From contig NZ_HE997540.1 in assembly GCF_000312545.1 (NCBI RefSeq), positions 700,628 through 764,627 of the forward strand: a DNA stretch of 64,000 nucleotides. The letters run 5' to 3'. The notes under the pieces were generated by a model. That model was not told the origin of the DNA. It worked only from the letters and a program-made list of their open reading frames with translations, and did no database searches. The translations under genes and the position numbers were made by a program. Origin of the DNA: Bartonella senegalensis OS02. Lineage in GTDB: Bacteria; Pseudomonadota; Alphaproteobacteria; Rhizobiales; Rhizobiaceae. This document shows positions 34,562 to 44,818 of this stretch, in pieces. Position 1 is the stretch's first letter, and every line of letters starts with the position of its first letter.

Positions 34562-36283
34562 AAAAATGACAAAATTGAACGTTTTATACAAAATCACCCT
34601 TTTAATTATATTGTAAGAATATTTTCATAAGACTGTTTATTTCAATTCTGGTCAACGTGCTGCCAACATGTGTAAAGATAGGGCATTTAATTTCGTAAAA
34701 CTGGCTGCACTTTTTTAGGTCATGAGTGTTTTCATTATCCTCAAAAATTGCAAATTTAGCGGAGTAACGTGACTATTTTTGCTTTAGTGCCCTTTAGCAA
34801 TTACATTACCCTTATAAAGTTTTCATATAACTTCGCCTGCCACATTTTGCACTCAGTGAAAAAGCAAAAGCTATAATAAATGCGTTCCGACGAGCGTAAC
34901 AACCATTGTGCATCACTATCTTTACGCTTATGAAGCAGAAAACCGGCACCATCGTTCTCTTCACCAGCTCAAAGTGTTGCCGATAACCCTTGGAACTTGA
35001 GACAATTCATGAAAGGCATTTTTAATCATTTTTTCACTGGTTTTTTACCCGCATGCCAGCCCTATTTGTGAGATGTAAGCGAGTAATTTTAATTGATTCA
35101 ATATAAGAGGGTTTGGAATGAGACAATTTTAAGATATCATGACTTCTATTTAATCTGTAAAATAATGAGTTATCCTTATCAATCAATGCATTGTCTACTG
35201 GAGTATTCATTCATCTTTCAAATGCATTGCTTTCTTATCCAAGGTCAAAAATTCCCTTGCATGGTAAGCCATCAAAAGAATGGTTCTTGTTAAATCTCAT
35301 AAATGCTAAGTGCCGATAAAAGCATTTTCTCACAAATCTCAATAGTCAATACTGTTTTAGTTGCATCCATAATTATTCAACTCAGACAGTAAATTCGCAT
35401 AAATAGACACTTTTCCCATTGATCGAAATACTATCGCCTTTTTAAAATTAAGAGTTATTATGGTTTTTTGATCTGAGACAGCTTTTAGTTAAAGGTCCGC
35501 ATATGCAACATATTCAAGAGTAGGAGGTGCTGTATCTTTTAAAATTTTCCTCTGAAGATGAATGCAAAAAAATCTGCATCAACCGAAAAAGGCATCTCAG
35601 CTTGCTTATCCTTTTTCATCAGAATTTAATATGCATGTACAAAACTCATCAAATTCATCAAACTCTGAAAAAGCCTATCACACCATGAATCAAAATTTTG
35701 AGCACAAGCAGGAAACTTAAAACTCTCTTCATTCATTACCATTTCCTATTTATTGCCCATGAAAATTGCATTTTCATCTATTTCCTTAGAAATTTCAATA
35801 AGTTTGAAAAAAGTGGATGAGCAATTAACGTTTCCCAAAAGATAAATCTCTTCATAAAAGGCATTCACTCGAAAGATCAGAAAAATAAAACTGCACACAA
35901 ATTCTTTACGCAAATCTTCAAGAGAGATTTCTTTAATACCTAGTATTTCTACCTTTACGAGTATAAAAGTGCTAACTCTTATCACCACCCTCAATCAGAT
36001 ATATTACAACTTCAGCGCCTCATTTGTTTTGTAATTATTTCAGAATGATTGACATAGACAAACCTTCTGAATTAAACCCGAAATAATTTTTTTACATTTT
36101 TTATCTTAAAGCTCTCTATTATTGGTTTTCTTTATTGCTACTTAAAAATCAAAATGATGTAAATTATGAGAACAAATTTCCTTTAAGTGATATTTAAAAG
36201 ATGCAAAAAAATGAAAAAGAATAAAAAATATTTATATAAAGATGTAAATTGTGAGCATCTTTTTAAAAATTAAAGAGGTTTAC
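34562..36283. other. Non-coding region with no recognisable gene
   Basis: About 1.7 kb of AT-rich DNA. An 82-codon open stretch at 35746-35994 (minus) and a plus-strand scrap around 34960-35070 have protein-like composition, but I recognise no domain and see no ribosome binding site. It is probably residual DNA from lost genes. The lysE promoter should lie near the right end. Confidence 0.5.
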
Positions 36284-36922
36284 ATGTCATTTCTTCCTGA
36301 ATGGCACATTATTGTACAGTTTTCCTTAGCATCATTGGTTCTAGCCCTTATTCCAGGACCTGATATTATGCTGTCGGTAGGACGTACTATGGCACAAAAT
36401 AAAAAAGCTGGAATTATGTGTGCTTTTGGAAGTGCGACAGGTTTTGCTATCCAAGTTGTTGCTGTAGCTCTCGGTTTATCAGCACTTATTTTTACCTCAC
36501 CACGCGTTTTTTTTCTTCTCAAAATTATGGGAGCCTTTTATCTTTTGTTGCTTGCTATTCAAACGCTGTATAAACCTTCAACCTTGTCTTTCAAAAAGAC
36601 ATCACCAAAACACCAAAGCCTTAAACGAAATTATTTTACTGCTATTGCAATTAATCTCTTAAATCCTAAAGTCCTCTTTTTTAATATGACTTTTTTGCCA
36701 CAATTTATTGATGCGAATGACCCTATGGTCACACAAAAACTCCTTATTTTAGGTCTTTCTTATATCCCTATTTCTTTGCCTATTAATATCTCTATAGTTT
36801 TTATGGCCCATAAACTCTCTCAAGGAATAAAACGAAATCCTTCTTATCTTCGTTTTCTTGACTGGCTCGTCGCAGGGATTTTCACAAGTTTTGCTCTCAG
36901 TATCCTTATCGATGAATATTGA
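36284..36922 (+). CDS. LysE/RhtB-family amino-acid exporter
   Basis: This 212-aa membrane protein has about six hydrophobic helices and the family hallmark LVLALIPGPDIMLSVGRTMAQ at its N terminus, followed by GIMCAFGSATG. Members export amino acids such as lysine, arginine, threonine or homoserine. The substrate cannot be told here. ATG 36284 has an excellent ribosome binding site (AAAGAGGT) and is preferred to the GTG at 36251. It converges on rlmN with about 25 bp between the stops. Confidence 0.88.
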   Translation: MSFLPEWHIIVQFSLASLVLALIPGPDIMLSVGRTMAQNKKAGIMCAFGSATGFAIQVVAVALGLSALIFTSPRVFFLLKIMGAFYLLLLAIQTLYKPSTLSFKKTSPKHQSLKRNYFTAIAINLLNPKVLFFNMTFLPQFIDANDPMVTQKLLILGLSYIPISLPINISIVFMAHKLSQGIKRNPSYLRFLDWLVAGIFTSFALSILIDEY

Positions 36923-36947
36923 GTTACAGACTGTTAACTCCACATTC

Positions 36948-38153
36948 TCATTGCAAACGTTCAGATTTTCGTAAACGCTCTGAAGCAGATTTAAGTTGAC
37001 CGCATGCCGCTAAAATATCGCGGCCACGCGGTATCCGGATAGGTGAAGCATAGCCTGCTTGATTAACCACATCAGCAAAACGCTCGATTTGCTCCCAATC
37101 AGAACACTGATAATTACTGCCAGGCCACGGATTAAAAGGGATTAAGTTTATCTTCGCAGGAATCCCTTTCAGTAACTGCACCAACCGCTTGGCATCATCC
37201 AAACTGTCATTGACATCTTTTAGCATCACATATTCAAATGTAATTCGCTTCGCATTGGAAAGACCAGGATATTGACGACAAGCATCCATTAACAGGGAAA
37301 GTGGGTATTTCTTATTGATTGGAACAAGCATATCTCTTAGCGCATCATGCACCGCATGGAGTGAAATTGCCAACATAACCCCAATTTCTTCTCCGGTTCG
37401 GATAATTCCAGGAACAACTCCACTGGTTGAAAGCGTAATCCGACGCTTCGACAGAGAAAGTCCATCCCCATCGGAAGCAATTAATAAAGCTTTTTTTACC
37501 GCTTCAAAATTATAAAGCGGTTCTCCCATCCCCATCATAACAATATTGGTGATTTTGCGTCCTTCCACTGGAACAATCGCACCATCAGGAGTCTTCTTAT
37601 CAGGAAAATCACCCAAACGATCACGTGCAACCAATAGTTGCGCTAAAATTTCTTCCGCTGTGAGATTGCGAACAAGAACCTGCGTTCCCGTATGACAAAA
37701 AGAACAAGTTAAGGTACACCCGACCTGCGATGAAAGACATAAGGTACCACGCCCTTCTTCAGGAATATAAACCGTTTCAATTTCCACAGGCCTGCCAGCA
37801 CCGCGTGCTGGAAAACGCAAGAGCCATTTACGCGTACCATCTTTTGATATTTGTTCCCCAACAATTTCTGGGCGCGCAATGGAAAAATGACTTTTAAGAA
37901 TTTCTTGTATTGACTTAGAAATATTGAGCATTTCATCAAAATTTGAAACACCACGCACATAAAGCCAATGCCAAAGTTGACGCACACGCATACGCCTTTG
38001 GCGTTCTGGAACACCAATTGTCTTTAAAGCTTCTACCATTTCGTCCTGCGATAAACCAATTAAAGAGAGTTTATCTCTCTCTTTCACAATAACATTATCT
38101 GACACTCGTGCCGGACATGCACCAATTGGTCTGAGATCATATGAAACAGCCAT
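36948..38153 (-). CDS. rlmN: Dual-specificity RNA methyltransferase RlmN
   Basis: A 401-aa radical-SAM enzyme with the cluster-binding CxxxCxxC motif in CTLTCSFC near residue 145, the GMGEPL motif, and the expected C-terminal Cys region. It methylates C2 of A2503 in 23S rRNA and A37 in some tRNAs. I start at ATG 38153 (purines GGAAAAA just upstream); a TTG at 38162 would add three residues. The IalB-family gene lies 40 bp upstream on the same strand. Confidence 0.95.
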   Translation of the reverse strand: MAVSYDLRPIGACPARVSDNVIVKERDKLSLIGLSQDEMVEALKTIGVPERQRRMRVRQLWHWLYVRGVSNFDEMLNISKSIQEILKSHFSIARPEIVGEQISKDGTRKWLLRFPARGAGRPVEIETVYIPEEGRGTLCLSSQVGCTLTCSFCHTGTQVLVRNLTAEEILAQLLVARDRLGDFPDKKTPDGAIVPVEGRKITNIVMMGMGEPLYNFEAVKKALLIASDGDGLSLSKRRITLSTSGVVPGIIRTGEEIGVMLAISLHAVHDALRDMLVPINKKYPLSLLMDACRQYPGLSNAKRITFEYVMLKDVNDSLDDAKRLVQLLKGIPAKINLIPFNPWPGSNYQCSDWEQIERFADVVNQAGYASPIRIPRGRDILAACGQLKSASERLRKSERLQ

Positions 38154-38193
38154 TTTTTCCAATTTACATCGCTATTTTAGAGTTACAAAAACC

Positions 38194-38703
38194 TTAATGG
38201 CATTTTTGTGCCGCATTTAATGCGGCTGTTACACCTTTTAAGGAGTAAGTATAAGTCGTTTGTGTTCCCCGTTTTGAAAGTGCACTCACTGTCATACTTT
38301 TTCCAGCACGCATCGCAGAAACAAGCTGCTTTTCTAGTGCTGGTGATGCTAACCAAGCTGATGAATCTTTGGTGAAAAAATCAAATTCTTTATTTCCAAT
38401 GGTTACGGTAACTCTTGACCCCTCTTTCAATGGATAACCTGCCATGAACTGGGGCTCAAATGAAAGAGGTGAATGAGAACGCTTAGTAACTAAAAAGAAA
38501 TTATCGCCATGCTTAACAGTGGTTGGAAAAGACTCCAAAGGTACAGACAACACATAGCAAATTGTATTTTTGGGCGATTTATAAGAATAAGCTCCCCATG
38601 CTCCAAATTGATCTAAACGGCTTGGTGCTTGAGCACATGTTGCTCCAGTAGAAATAAGAACCATTATAAATACAGCCATAATTTTTCTTTTAAACATCTT
38701 CAT
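38194..38703 (-). CDS. Invasion-associated locus B (IalB) family periplasmic protein
   Basis: A 169-aa protein with a clear signal peptide (MKMFKRKIMAVFIMVLISTG, probable cleavage after AQA). An IalB-family domain follows, with WGAYSY near the mature N terminus, two cysteines (in NTICYVLS and near the C terminus, QKCH) and the repeated beta-strand pattern. The family is named for Bartonella IalB, an erythrocyte invasion factor, but is common in Rhizobiales. This is a paralog without its ialA partner. It probably resides in the periplasm or at the outer membrane, and the exact role is unknown. Confidence 0.85.
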   Translation of the reverse strand: MKMFKRKIMAVFIMVLISTGATCAQAPSRLDQFGAWGAYSYKSPKNTICYVLSVPLESFPTTVKHGDNFFLVTKRSHSPLSFEPQFMAGYPLKEGSRVTVTIGNKEFDFFTKDSSAWLASPALEKQLVSAMRAGKSMTVSALSKRGTQTTYTYSLKGVTAALNAAQKCH

Positions 38704-40063
38704 TTAGCTCTCTTCTTTAGTCTCTAATAACATTCCCTTCCTTCAACAAGCTCAATAACTGTCTCAGGGATGTTGTCCCAATAACCTCAACAAACGAAAT
38801 ATTCTTGCATCAATCAAAACAGATTTTGACCTCTCATTGTGATCTTTTAGTTGTTACTAAAACATGAATTTTTTATTTCATAACCCGATTGAAAAACAAT
38901 ATTTTGATTTTATTTCACTGCTTAACCCTTAATTTCGTTTTGTATAAAAAACTCCTTCTTTAAGCAATGGTATTTTCAAACAAAGTGTCAACATACCCTT
39001 CCTTTGCCTAAGAAACAAACTCCGCTCTCTGTACATAAGCAACCTCTTGCAAAAACTTGAAAACGTATCCCTTTAAAGAATACTCCAAATTTTACAACTT
39101 TTTGAATAGCATCAATAAACTCAAAACCCCCAATGCCTTTGCGTTTATAAAAAGCGCAAAATAGCCTCTTTCTCTTCCAATTTAGCGCGTTTATGCTTCT
39201 TATTCAACATTTTCCAGATACCGCTTTCGACGATTTTAAAATCCTTTTGCGAAAAACCTACAGATCAGTATATTAATCATGAAACACTGAGCATCTCATT
39301 CCTTGCCCAATCACCGCATATCATTTTACCTCCTTTGAAACCATTTTCTCTTACTACCATATGCTTTAAACTTAAACATTATCAATTTCTCACAACCAGC
39401 AATTTAAATCGCTTTAACATACTCTTTTAATATATTAGAGAACATTCACTCTCTTACACCAAAACTTTCAAGGAGTTTTTGCCAACACAACCATCACATT
39501 TCACTAGAATTTATCAACAAAAACACCCGCCTCCTTTTGCCACAACAGTGCTTACACTTTCCGACCTATATTTTTGAAACAACCCCTTCATCAATGAAGC
39601 CAAGTTTGAATAAGCTTTACATGCACAAAAAATCCCTCTTCATCTAAAAATCTACAATCTTCATTCCCTTACCCTTACTGTATAACACTGTCTTTCGCTC
39701 TTAGCTCTTTGCAACAGCTAACATTTATATCAAACTTGTCCTTAAAAAATTGACCTCTTCTTAATCTCTTAGATAAAACATATCCTTATCCATCTGAAAC
39801 TTAAGAACCAATAAAAATCTCACCACAGATGAATACCCCTAAATAAGGTTAACTCAGAATAGATTTATAAATGCTTCATATATGAAACATAAAAAAGTCA
39901 GCGGTTATTCCTGCCGCTTGCTCTTCAAAAAGAGAATTGTTTTGAGAATAATTTTTATAAAGCGCCTGATGCAATCAGTATTGTCAACTCTTTAAGGACA
40001 AATTCTTCCTTTTTTAAGTCTGTTTCGTACACTCCCAGCAACATGTGTCCATCACACAAACTT
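38704..40063. other. Non-coding region
   Basis: About 1.36 kb without a supportable gene. On the minus strand, about 39020-39240, two short frames (MLNKKHKRAKLEEKEAILRF, then YKRKGIGGFEFIDAIQK) look faintly coding and may be a fossil gene I cannot name. A terminator for ptsN lies at 39891-39918. Confidence 0.5.
39891..39918 (-). terminator. Probable rho-independent terminator downstream of ptsN
   Basis: On the minus strand AGCGG, a 9-base loop and CCGCT are followed by GACTTTTTT. It lies about 145 bp after the ptsN stop. The stem is short, so this is moderate evidence. Confidence 0.5.
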
Positions 40064-40528
40064 TTAAGCTGCGTTGGATGTTGAATTCTGAATCAATAAA
40101 GCATAAAGTGCATGGGCATCATGCGTATTACGCAATTTTTGAACAACATCAGAATGACGCAAAAAACGCGCAATCTGTGATAATGCTTTTAAATGATCGG
40201 CACCAGCATTTTCAGGTGCCAAAAGAAGAAAAACCAGATCAATAGGCTCATCATCGAGCGCTTCAAAATCAACCGGACTCTCAAGACGCGCAAATATTCC
40301 AATAATTCGATTAATATCAGGAAGTTTTCCATGAGGAATGGCAATACCACCGCCCAAACCCGTTGAACCTAGTTTTTCACGTTGCAAAACAATATCAAAA
40401 ACCACACGCTCATTAAGACCTGTTAACTGGGCAGCTTTTTCGGCTAAAATTTGCAGAACCTGTTTCTTAGAATTCGCCTTAAGAGCCGGAATAACAGCTT
40501 CAGGTGCAATTAACTCACTCAAATTCAT
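40064..40528 (-). CDS. ptsN: PTS IIA-like nitrogen-regulatory protein EIIA-Ntr
   Basis: A 154-aa EIIA domain of the fructose/mannitol type with the phosphorylated histidine in GGGIAIPHGKLP (near residue 68). It is the last acceptor of the PTS-Ntr phosphorelay, which in relatives regulates nitrogen metabolism, potassium uptake and other functions. In Rhizobiales it follows lptB-rpoN-hpf. Here hpf is a relic and rpoN is absent, so ptsN has outlived the sigma-54 gene it is named for. It now lies 1.2 kb from lptB and probably has its own promoter. Confidence 0.93.
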   Translation of the reverse strand: MNLSELIAPEAVIPALKANSKKQVLQILAEKAAQLTGLNERVVFDIVLQREKLGSTGLGGGIAIPHGKLPDINRIIGIFARLESPVDFEALDDEPIDLVFLLLAPENAGADHLKALSQIARFLRHSDVVQKLRNTHDAHALYALLIQNSTSNAA

Positions 40529-40949
40529 ACTTTAATTTTCCTTTTGCATGCTCAAATGCCTACCTTCAAACCAGTTAATGGTATGGATAGTTAAAGTCTT
40601 TTGTCACTTTCTTACATCATCACATGTGAATTTATTTTTCAGTTCATAACAGGTTATGGTTTAATTCATTTCATTACTTACGATCAGCACAACAATAATA
40701 AATAACTCTAAGCTCTGCATTAATAGCATCAGAAAACAAGGAAACGGTGTAGTCCATAAAATAATCTCCCTACAATACCGAACAATGGCCTCTACCCACA
40801 AACTTTCGATCTTCTAGACACAAAAGTTGATATAAAATTCTTTATCAGATCTTTCTTTTCCTTTTAAGAACGGGCTCCCATAAGGTGATAAATATACTGA
40901 GACAAAACGGCTCTTCACTTTGACAAGGACTCTGTACGCTTGAATATTA
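40529..40949. promoter_or_regulatory. Gap upstream of ptsN
   Basis: About 420 bp between ptsN and the hpf relic, with no gene. It presumably supplies the ptsN promoter; no consensus boxes stand out. Confidence 0.4.
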
Positions 40950-41248
40950 ACAGACAGCAATGACCTCAACAGGCTTTTATACGTTGAGCGGATATTTCAA
41001 AAAGACACGCAGATTTAGCCTGATATACGCAATCGTGCACAAATTTTTAAATGCGCAAGGCAAACCAACAAAACACCATACATCCTCTTTGACAACCATA
41101 ATATGTAAAACCCATGGTGCTACCATCAAAATATCTAAAACAGCATCATTAATACGTTATATGCCTTCCAACAAAACGTGCGTTGCTTTCTTTATCATTC
41201 ATTATGAAGTTAATCTAGCGATATCTTTTCCAGAGTGCCATTAAAAGC
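40950..41248 (-). pseudogene. hpf: Fossil of the ribosome hibernation factor gene hpf (raiA)
   Basis: Reading the minus strand through several frame changes gives SGKDIARLTS, then THVLLEGI, RINDAVL, YFDGSTMGF, VVKEDVWCFVG and QAKSACLFEISAQRIKAC. These match, in order, the HPF pattern: SGKxMDIG, HIEERI-xxAI, KYFDGGxSGH, VTVEK, and AQDP-x-ACFDxAAERIEKR. At least three frameshifts and several stops make it non-functional. The place fits too, because hpf lies between rpoN and ptsN in related genomes. Confidence 0.75.
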
Positions 41249-41739
41249 AAACAAAACCGATAAAAAACGAGACCACCTCATTGTAATGAGACTTTTTTCA
41301 TTCACCTAATAAACATTGAGTCTAAGACTACAATTATAAAAAAATTTAGGCATAAATTAAGGAGTTTTCCAGTAAAAACATCATCAACATAATCACCATA
41401 GAAGATCTTATTGCATAACCGGGCTAAAAGGCTTCACCTTCCTCTCGCCTCCAAAGCTGCATCTTTTTATCTATTTGAAGCTCTTCATAACATTTCTACA
41501 GTTTCTGCAACCTTACAATAAATTTTCCTTAATTATAGAAGAGAAATCTATAGAAAAAACTTCTTCATTTATCCCTGTGAGATGCGTCTAATTGCCTAAA
41601 TCTTGAAGTACTTGTGCACATCATGATTTTAGCTTAAATGAAATGATTCTTTTAAGTATAAGCAAAAATGCATAAAAAACGCCACGTAAATTGACTATAG
41701 GGAAGAAAGGCGTTTTGATGAAAAGCCAAAGCTGTAGAA
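41249..41739. other. Gap where rpoN is expected, nothing recognisable
   Basis: About 490 bp between the hpf fossil and lptB. In Rhizobiales rpoN (about 1.5 kb) sits here. I found no RpoN-box or N-terminal RpoN pattern on the minus strand. A small hairpin (CTCATT/AATGAG near 41277-41290) is flanked by T runs. Confidence 0.5.
41674..41717 (-). terminator. Possible terminator downstream of lptB
   Basis: On the minus strand AAAACGCC, a loop of about 25 bases and GGCGTTTTTT form an 8-bp stem ending in a T run, about 25 bp after the lptB stop. The long loop lowers confidence. Confidence 0.45.
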
Positions 41740-42534
41740 TCAGAGAGAAAACTGGTTTCCTAAATAAATTCTGCGTACATCAGCGTTGTTGATAATATCA
41801 TGAGGAGAACCATGAACTAAAACTTGTCCCGCGTGAATGATATAAGCACGGTCAACAAGTCCTAATGTCTCACGTACATTATGATCCGTTATCAAAACAC
41901 CAATCCCACGCTTCGTTAAATAACGAATAAGCTGTTGAATATCAGAAATAGCGATAGGATCAATTCCTGCAAATGGCTCATCAAGTAACATAAAATTAGG
42001 GCGAGAGGCTAAAGCACGCGCAATTTCAAGTCGTCGACGCTCACCGCCTGATAAGGAAAGAGCAGACATCTTGCGTAAATGGTCAATTTTAAATTCATGC
42101 AAAAGGGCATCCAAATCTTCACGTCGTTTAAGCCGGTCTTTCTCGACTACCTCTAAAACAGCTTTAATATTATCTTCTACTGAAAGACCGCGAAAAATCG
42201 ACGCTTCCTGCGGAAGGTATCCAATACCCAAACGAGCACGCCGATACATTGGGAGATGCGTGATATCAAACCCATCAATTTTAATGGATCCTCCATCCGA
42301 TTTAATAAGACCCGTCACCATATAAAAACAAGTCGTTTTGCCTGCACCATTGGGACCTAAAATGCCAACAGCTTCTCCGGTACGAATACCGAAAGAAACA
42401 CCATTAATAACTTGTCTTCCACGGTAAACTTTAACCAAATGGCTGGCAACCAAGGTTCCCTTTAAGCCTTCTCTTAAAGTCTTATTTGCAAAATCATGTC
42501 TGTCCGCTTGCTTTTTTCTTTTGATTCCAAACAT
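41740..42534 (-). CDS. lptB: Lipopolysaccharide export ATP-binding protein LptB
   Basis: A 264-aa ABC ATPase with Walker A GPNGAGKTT, signature LSGGERRRLEIARAL and Walker B FMLLDEPFAGIDP. The PYLPQEASIF-like Q-loop and the LptB-typical C-terminal part (GVLITDHNVRETL) are present. It powers LPS transport with LptFG from the cytosolic face of the inner membrane. It is the third gene of lptC-lptA-lptB, with 6 bp between lptA and lptB. An N-terminal extension of about 25 charged residues precedes the ABC core, as in relatives. Confidence 0.95.
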   Translation of the reverse strand: MFGIKRKKQADRHDFANKTLREGLKGTLVASHLVKVYRGRQVINGVSFGIRTGEAVGILGPNGAGKTTCFYMVTGLIKSDGGSIKIDGFDITHLPMYRRARLGIGYLPQEASIFRGLSVEDNIKAVLEVVEKDRLKRREDLDALLHEFKIDHLRKMSALSLSGGERRRLEIARALASRPNFMLLDEPFAGIDPIAISDIQQLIRYLTKRGIGVLITDHNVRETLGLVDRAYIIHAGQVLVHGSPHDIINNADVRRIYLGNQFSL

Positions 42535-42540
42535 GAAATC

Positions 42541-43149
42541 TTAATGGCCATTCTTTTGACTTTGTTTAAAAATGATGGAAACGCGACCCTTTTTTTCAGA
42601 CGTCTCACAACCTTCCAGAAAAGCCTTTCCACTTTTCATATCTGCTGTCAGTTTGCATCCCGTTGCCACATTATCACCATCGGTTAATACAACATTCTTC
42701 CCTGTTAAGCTCATCATTTTTGACTTTCCGTCAAAAACACCTTTATCACCCGTAGCAATTTGTGTGGCAATTTTTATATAAACCTTTCCTAAAGCTTCCA
42801 TTTTCTTAATACCAGCCGAACCAAACCAAACCGACGAAGCTGTCTTCATATTCTCTTGGTCCTCATCAGCTCCTGTATGCGTCTTATTATAGTAAACTAC
42901 TAATTTTGCTGTCCGCAAAAGACGTTCACCTTGAATCACTGAAACATCACCATTAAAAAGCGCTATCCCCTCTTTATCACGTATTTCTAAAGAATCTGCA
43001 TAAAGTTCCACCGGTTCTTTGTCATTTGACAGATGAATGCCAAAATGAGCACCTTCAGCATGTCCAGAAACTGCTCCAAAACCTAAGATTTCTAAGCTCA
43101 CGGCCAAAGTAATACCCATCCATTTTCTGTATGATCTCTTCGGCTTCAT
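42541..43149 (-). CDS. lptA: LptA, periplasmic LPS transport protein (OstA-like)
   Basis: A 202-aa protein with a signal peptide (about residues 1-31, cleaved near SGHAEG) and the OstA/LptA beta-jellyroll: EPVELYADSLEIRDKEGIALFNGDVSV, then repeated strand patterns, ending with a Cys-containing tail. LptA bridges the periplasm between LptC and LptD. The gene follows lptC by 82 bp and precedes lptB by 6 bp. Confidence 0.9.
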   Translation of the reverse strand: MKPKRSYRKWMGITLAVSLEILGFGAVSGHAEGAHFGIHLSNDKEPVELYADSLEIRDKEGIALFNGDVSVIQGERLLRTAKLVVYYNKTHTGADEDQENMKTASSVWFGSAGIKKMEALGKVYIKIATQIATGDKGVFDGKSKMMSLTGKNVVLTDGDNVATGCKLTADMKSGKAFLEGCETSEKKGRVSIIFKQSQKNGH

Positions 43150-43231
43150 CTTATCGCTTTCAATTTTTTTTCATACAGATACATATTCCTCTTTCATCAA
43201 AGATAAGTTCAAGATTCGTATTGATATGATC

Positions 43232-43882
43232 TCATTGTTTGTCAAGCACTAAATGTACACCGCCATGAAAATATATTTTTTGCCCTTTTTCTCGGATTTG
43301 CAAAGCATTTGCTGCAAGATGAAACCCTGCACGTTGGATCTTCACGCGTTTATCTGTGTTTAATTGCCCCTCAGATAAATTAATATTTGCTGCCATAAAT
43401 TGTGCAATTATTCCATCATTTGTTGTAATGCTAAAGGGCTTATCTAATTGCAAACAACCATTGATATTATCGTAATTTCCTCCTTGCGCATCAAGAAAAA
43501 CGCGTCTTTGTTTGCCTACAAATGCCTCAGCTGTAATCTTTTGCAATCCAATGATTCCAGAATGTGTACGATCTTGAAAGGCCTTCTCCGCTTTGAGCCA
43601 ATAGGGCTCACGAGAACGTGTGTAACCTTCTAATTTTGGATTAAGCATTGTCAACTTCATGATTCCGCTCTCTTCATCATTCAAAATCACAGGATCAGAA
43701 GCAGCAGGAACAAAAAAGAATGTAAACCAACAAAAAACCACCCCTGCAGTCAAGGCACAGAAAGGTAACAAAAATTTTAAGATGCTAATACTACGCGAAT
43801 GACGCGATGCTTTTCTAAAAGCATCCTCAAAAGGCGATTTCTCACTTTTTGAAAAAATTTTAGACTGATTATGTACGGACAT
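43232..43882 (-). CDS. lptC: LptC, LPS export system inner-membrane protein
   Basis: A 216-aa protein with a cytosolic N-terminal stretch of about 35 residues, one membrane helix (about residues 36-58) and a periplasmic LptC/YrbK domain (MLNPKLEGYTRSREPYWLKAEKA onward in sense, and DGIIAQFMAANINLSEGQ). It links LptBFG to LptA. AGGAG about 6 bases before ATG 43882 supports the start. It is the first gene of the lptCAB unit and diverges from ihfB. Confidence 0.88.
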   Translation of the reverse strand: MSVHNQSKIFSKSEKSPFEDAFRKASRHSRSISILKFLLPFCALTAGVVFCWFTFFFVPAASDPVILNDEESGIMKLTMLNPKLEGYTRSREPYWLKAEKAFQDRTHSGIIGLQKITAEAFVGKQRRVFLDAQGGNYDNINGCLQLDKPFSITTNDGIIAQFMAANINLSEGQLNTDKRVKIQRAGFHLAANALQIREKGQKIYFHGGVHLVLDKQ

Positions 43883-44077
43883 ACTCTCCTAATCTCTTAA
43901 ATATTCCGCGTTTTTTGACTTGTATAATCCCTATAAGATGTATTTTCAAATTTTGTTTCTTGCAATTCGTTTTTTCTTGGTTTTATTTTGCTTTTGTCTA
44001 TTTATATATGTAATGTAATGTATATGTGTGAAGTGTAATATTGTAAAAGAATCTTTTTTGTATGAAGAGAGGTTATT
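43883..44077. promoter_or_regulatory. Divergent promoter region between lptC and ihfB
   Basis: A 195-bp AT-rich region that must contain promoters in both directions. A TTGACT and TATAAG/TATAAT-like sequences occur around 43915-43940, but their spacing does not fit a standard promoter, so I do not assign boxes. Confidence 0.45.
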
Positions 44078-44356
44078 TTGGTTAAGTCAGAACTTGTGCA
44101 AATTATTGCCCGTCATAACCCGCATCTTTTTCAACGGGATGTGGAAAATATTGTGAATGCTATTTTTGAAGAAATTTCAACAGCACTTGCCAATGGTAAT
44201 CGTGTTGAACTTCGCGGTTTTGGGGCTTTTTCTGTCAAAAGTCGCTCAGCTCGTAATGGTCGTAATCCACGAACAGGCGAAGCCGTTATGGTTGAAGAAA
44301 AATGGATCCCTTTTTTCAAAACAGGTAAAGATTTGCGCGACCGGCTTAATCAGTGA
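44078..44356 (+). CDS. ihfB: Integration host factor subunit beta
   Basis: A 92-aa DNA-bending protein of the HU/IHF family: [16 protein letters not shown] at the start, the beta-arm region with [11 protein letters not shown], and [14 protein letters not shown] at the C terminus. With IhfA it bends DNA at specific sites. The start must be TTG at 44078, since the next residues are those with which homologs begin and no ATG is near; AGAGAGG lies 7-8 bases upstream. The stop overlaps the lapA start. Confidence 0.94.
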   Translation: MVKSELVQIIARHNPHLFQRDVENIVNAIFEEISTALANGNRVELRGFGAFSVKSRSARNGRNPRTGEAVMVEEKWIPFFKTGKDLRDRLNQ

Positions 44357-44661
44357 GTAAATTGATGACAACCAAACGTACCGTTTTAGCAATTATTTTA
44401 GTGCCCATAACAGCTCTTTTAATTGCTTTTATCATCGCTAATCGTCAAATAGTTACATTAACGCTTGATCCTTTTCGAATCAATTCTGAAAATTTTACTT
44501 ATCAAGCTCCTCTTTTTATATGGCTGTTTATTTTTTTCGGTCTTGGTATTTTACTAAGTAGCATAATGCATTGGTTTACATGTCATAAATACAAAAAAGC
44601 TCTTAAAGAAAGTAAAGCGGAACTTGAGAAATTAAAAATGTCGATCACTAATATAGTATAA
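44353..44661 (+). CDS. LapA-domain (DUF1049) inner-membrane protein
   Basis: A 102-aa protein with two membrane helices (about residues 10-30 and 48-72) and the LapA pattern [12 protein letters not shown] between them, followed by a short C-terminal coiled coil ([15 protein letters not shown]). In other bacteria LapA works with LapB to control LPS synthesis through LpxC turnover. It starts with GTG inside the ihfB stop (GTGA); an ATG four codons later is an alternative. No lapB-like gene is present here. Confidence 0.82.
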   Translation: MSKLMTTKRTVLAIILVPITALLIAFIIANRQIVTLTLDPFRINSENFTYQAPLFIWLFIFFGLGILLSSIMHWFTCHKYKKALKESKAELEKLKMSITNIV

Positions 44662-44818
44662 AGAGAGTTCGCTGAAATCTTTCTCTCATGGTGTTTAGCA
44701 CATTATTAAAAATAAGCTTTCTCTTTTTTACTATAAATGTTTTAATCGACTTAAGGTCTTTATACTATTATAGAAATTGTAAGAGCCTTTTAACATAGTT
44801 TTTTTCAAGAGCTTTATT

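Noticed and set aside
35746-35994. 82-codon minus-strand open frame
   Set aside because: Protein-like in places, but no recognised family, no ribosome binding site, and it lies in decayed DNA; possibly a relic, not supportable as a gene.
39020-39240. Faint minus-strand coding scraps between the IalB-family gene and ptsN
   Set aside because: Two short frames with protein-like composition but no recognisable family and a stop between them.
43905-43945. TTGACT with TATAAT/TATAAG between lptC and ihfB as a promoter
   Set aside because: The spacing between the elements is 2 or 11 bases, not 16-18.
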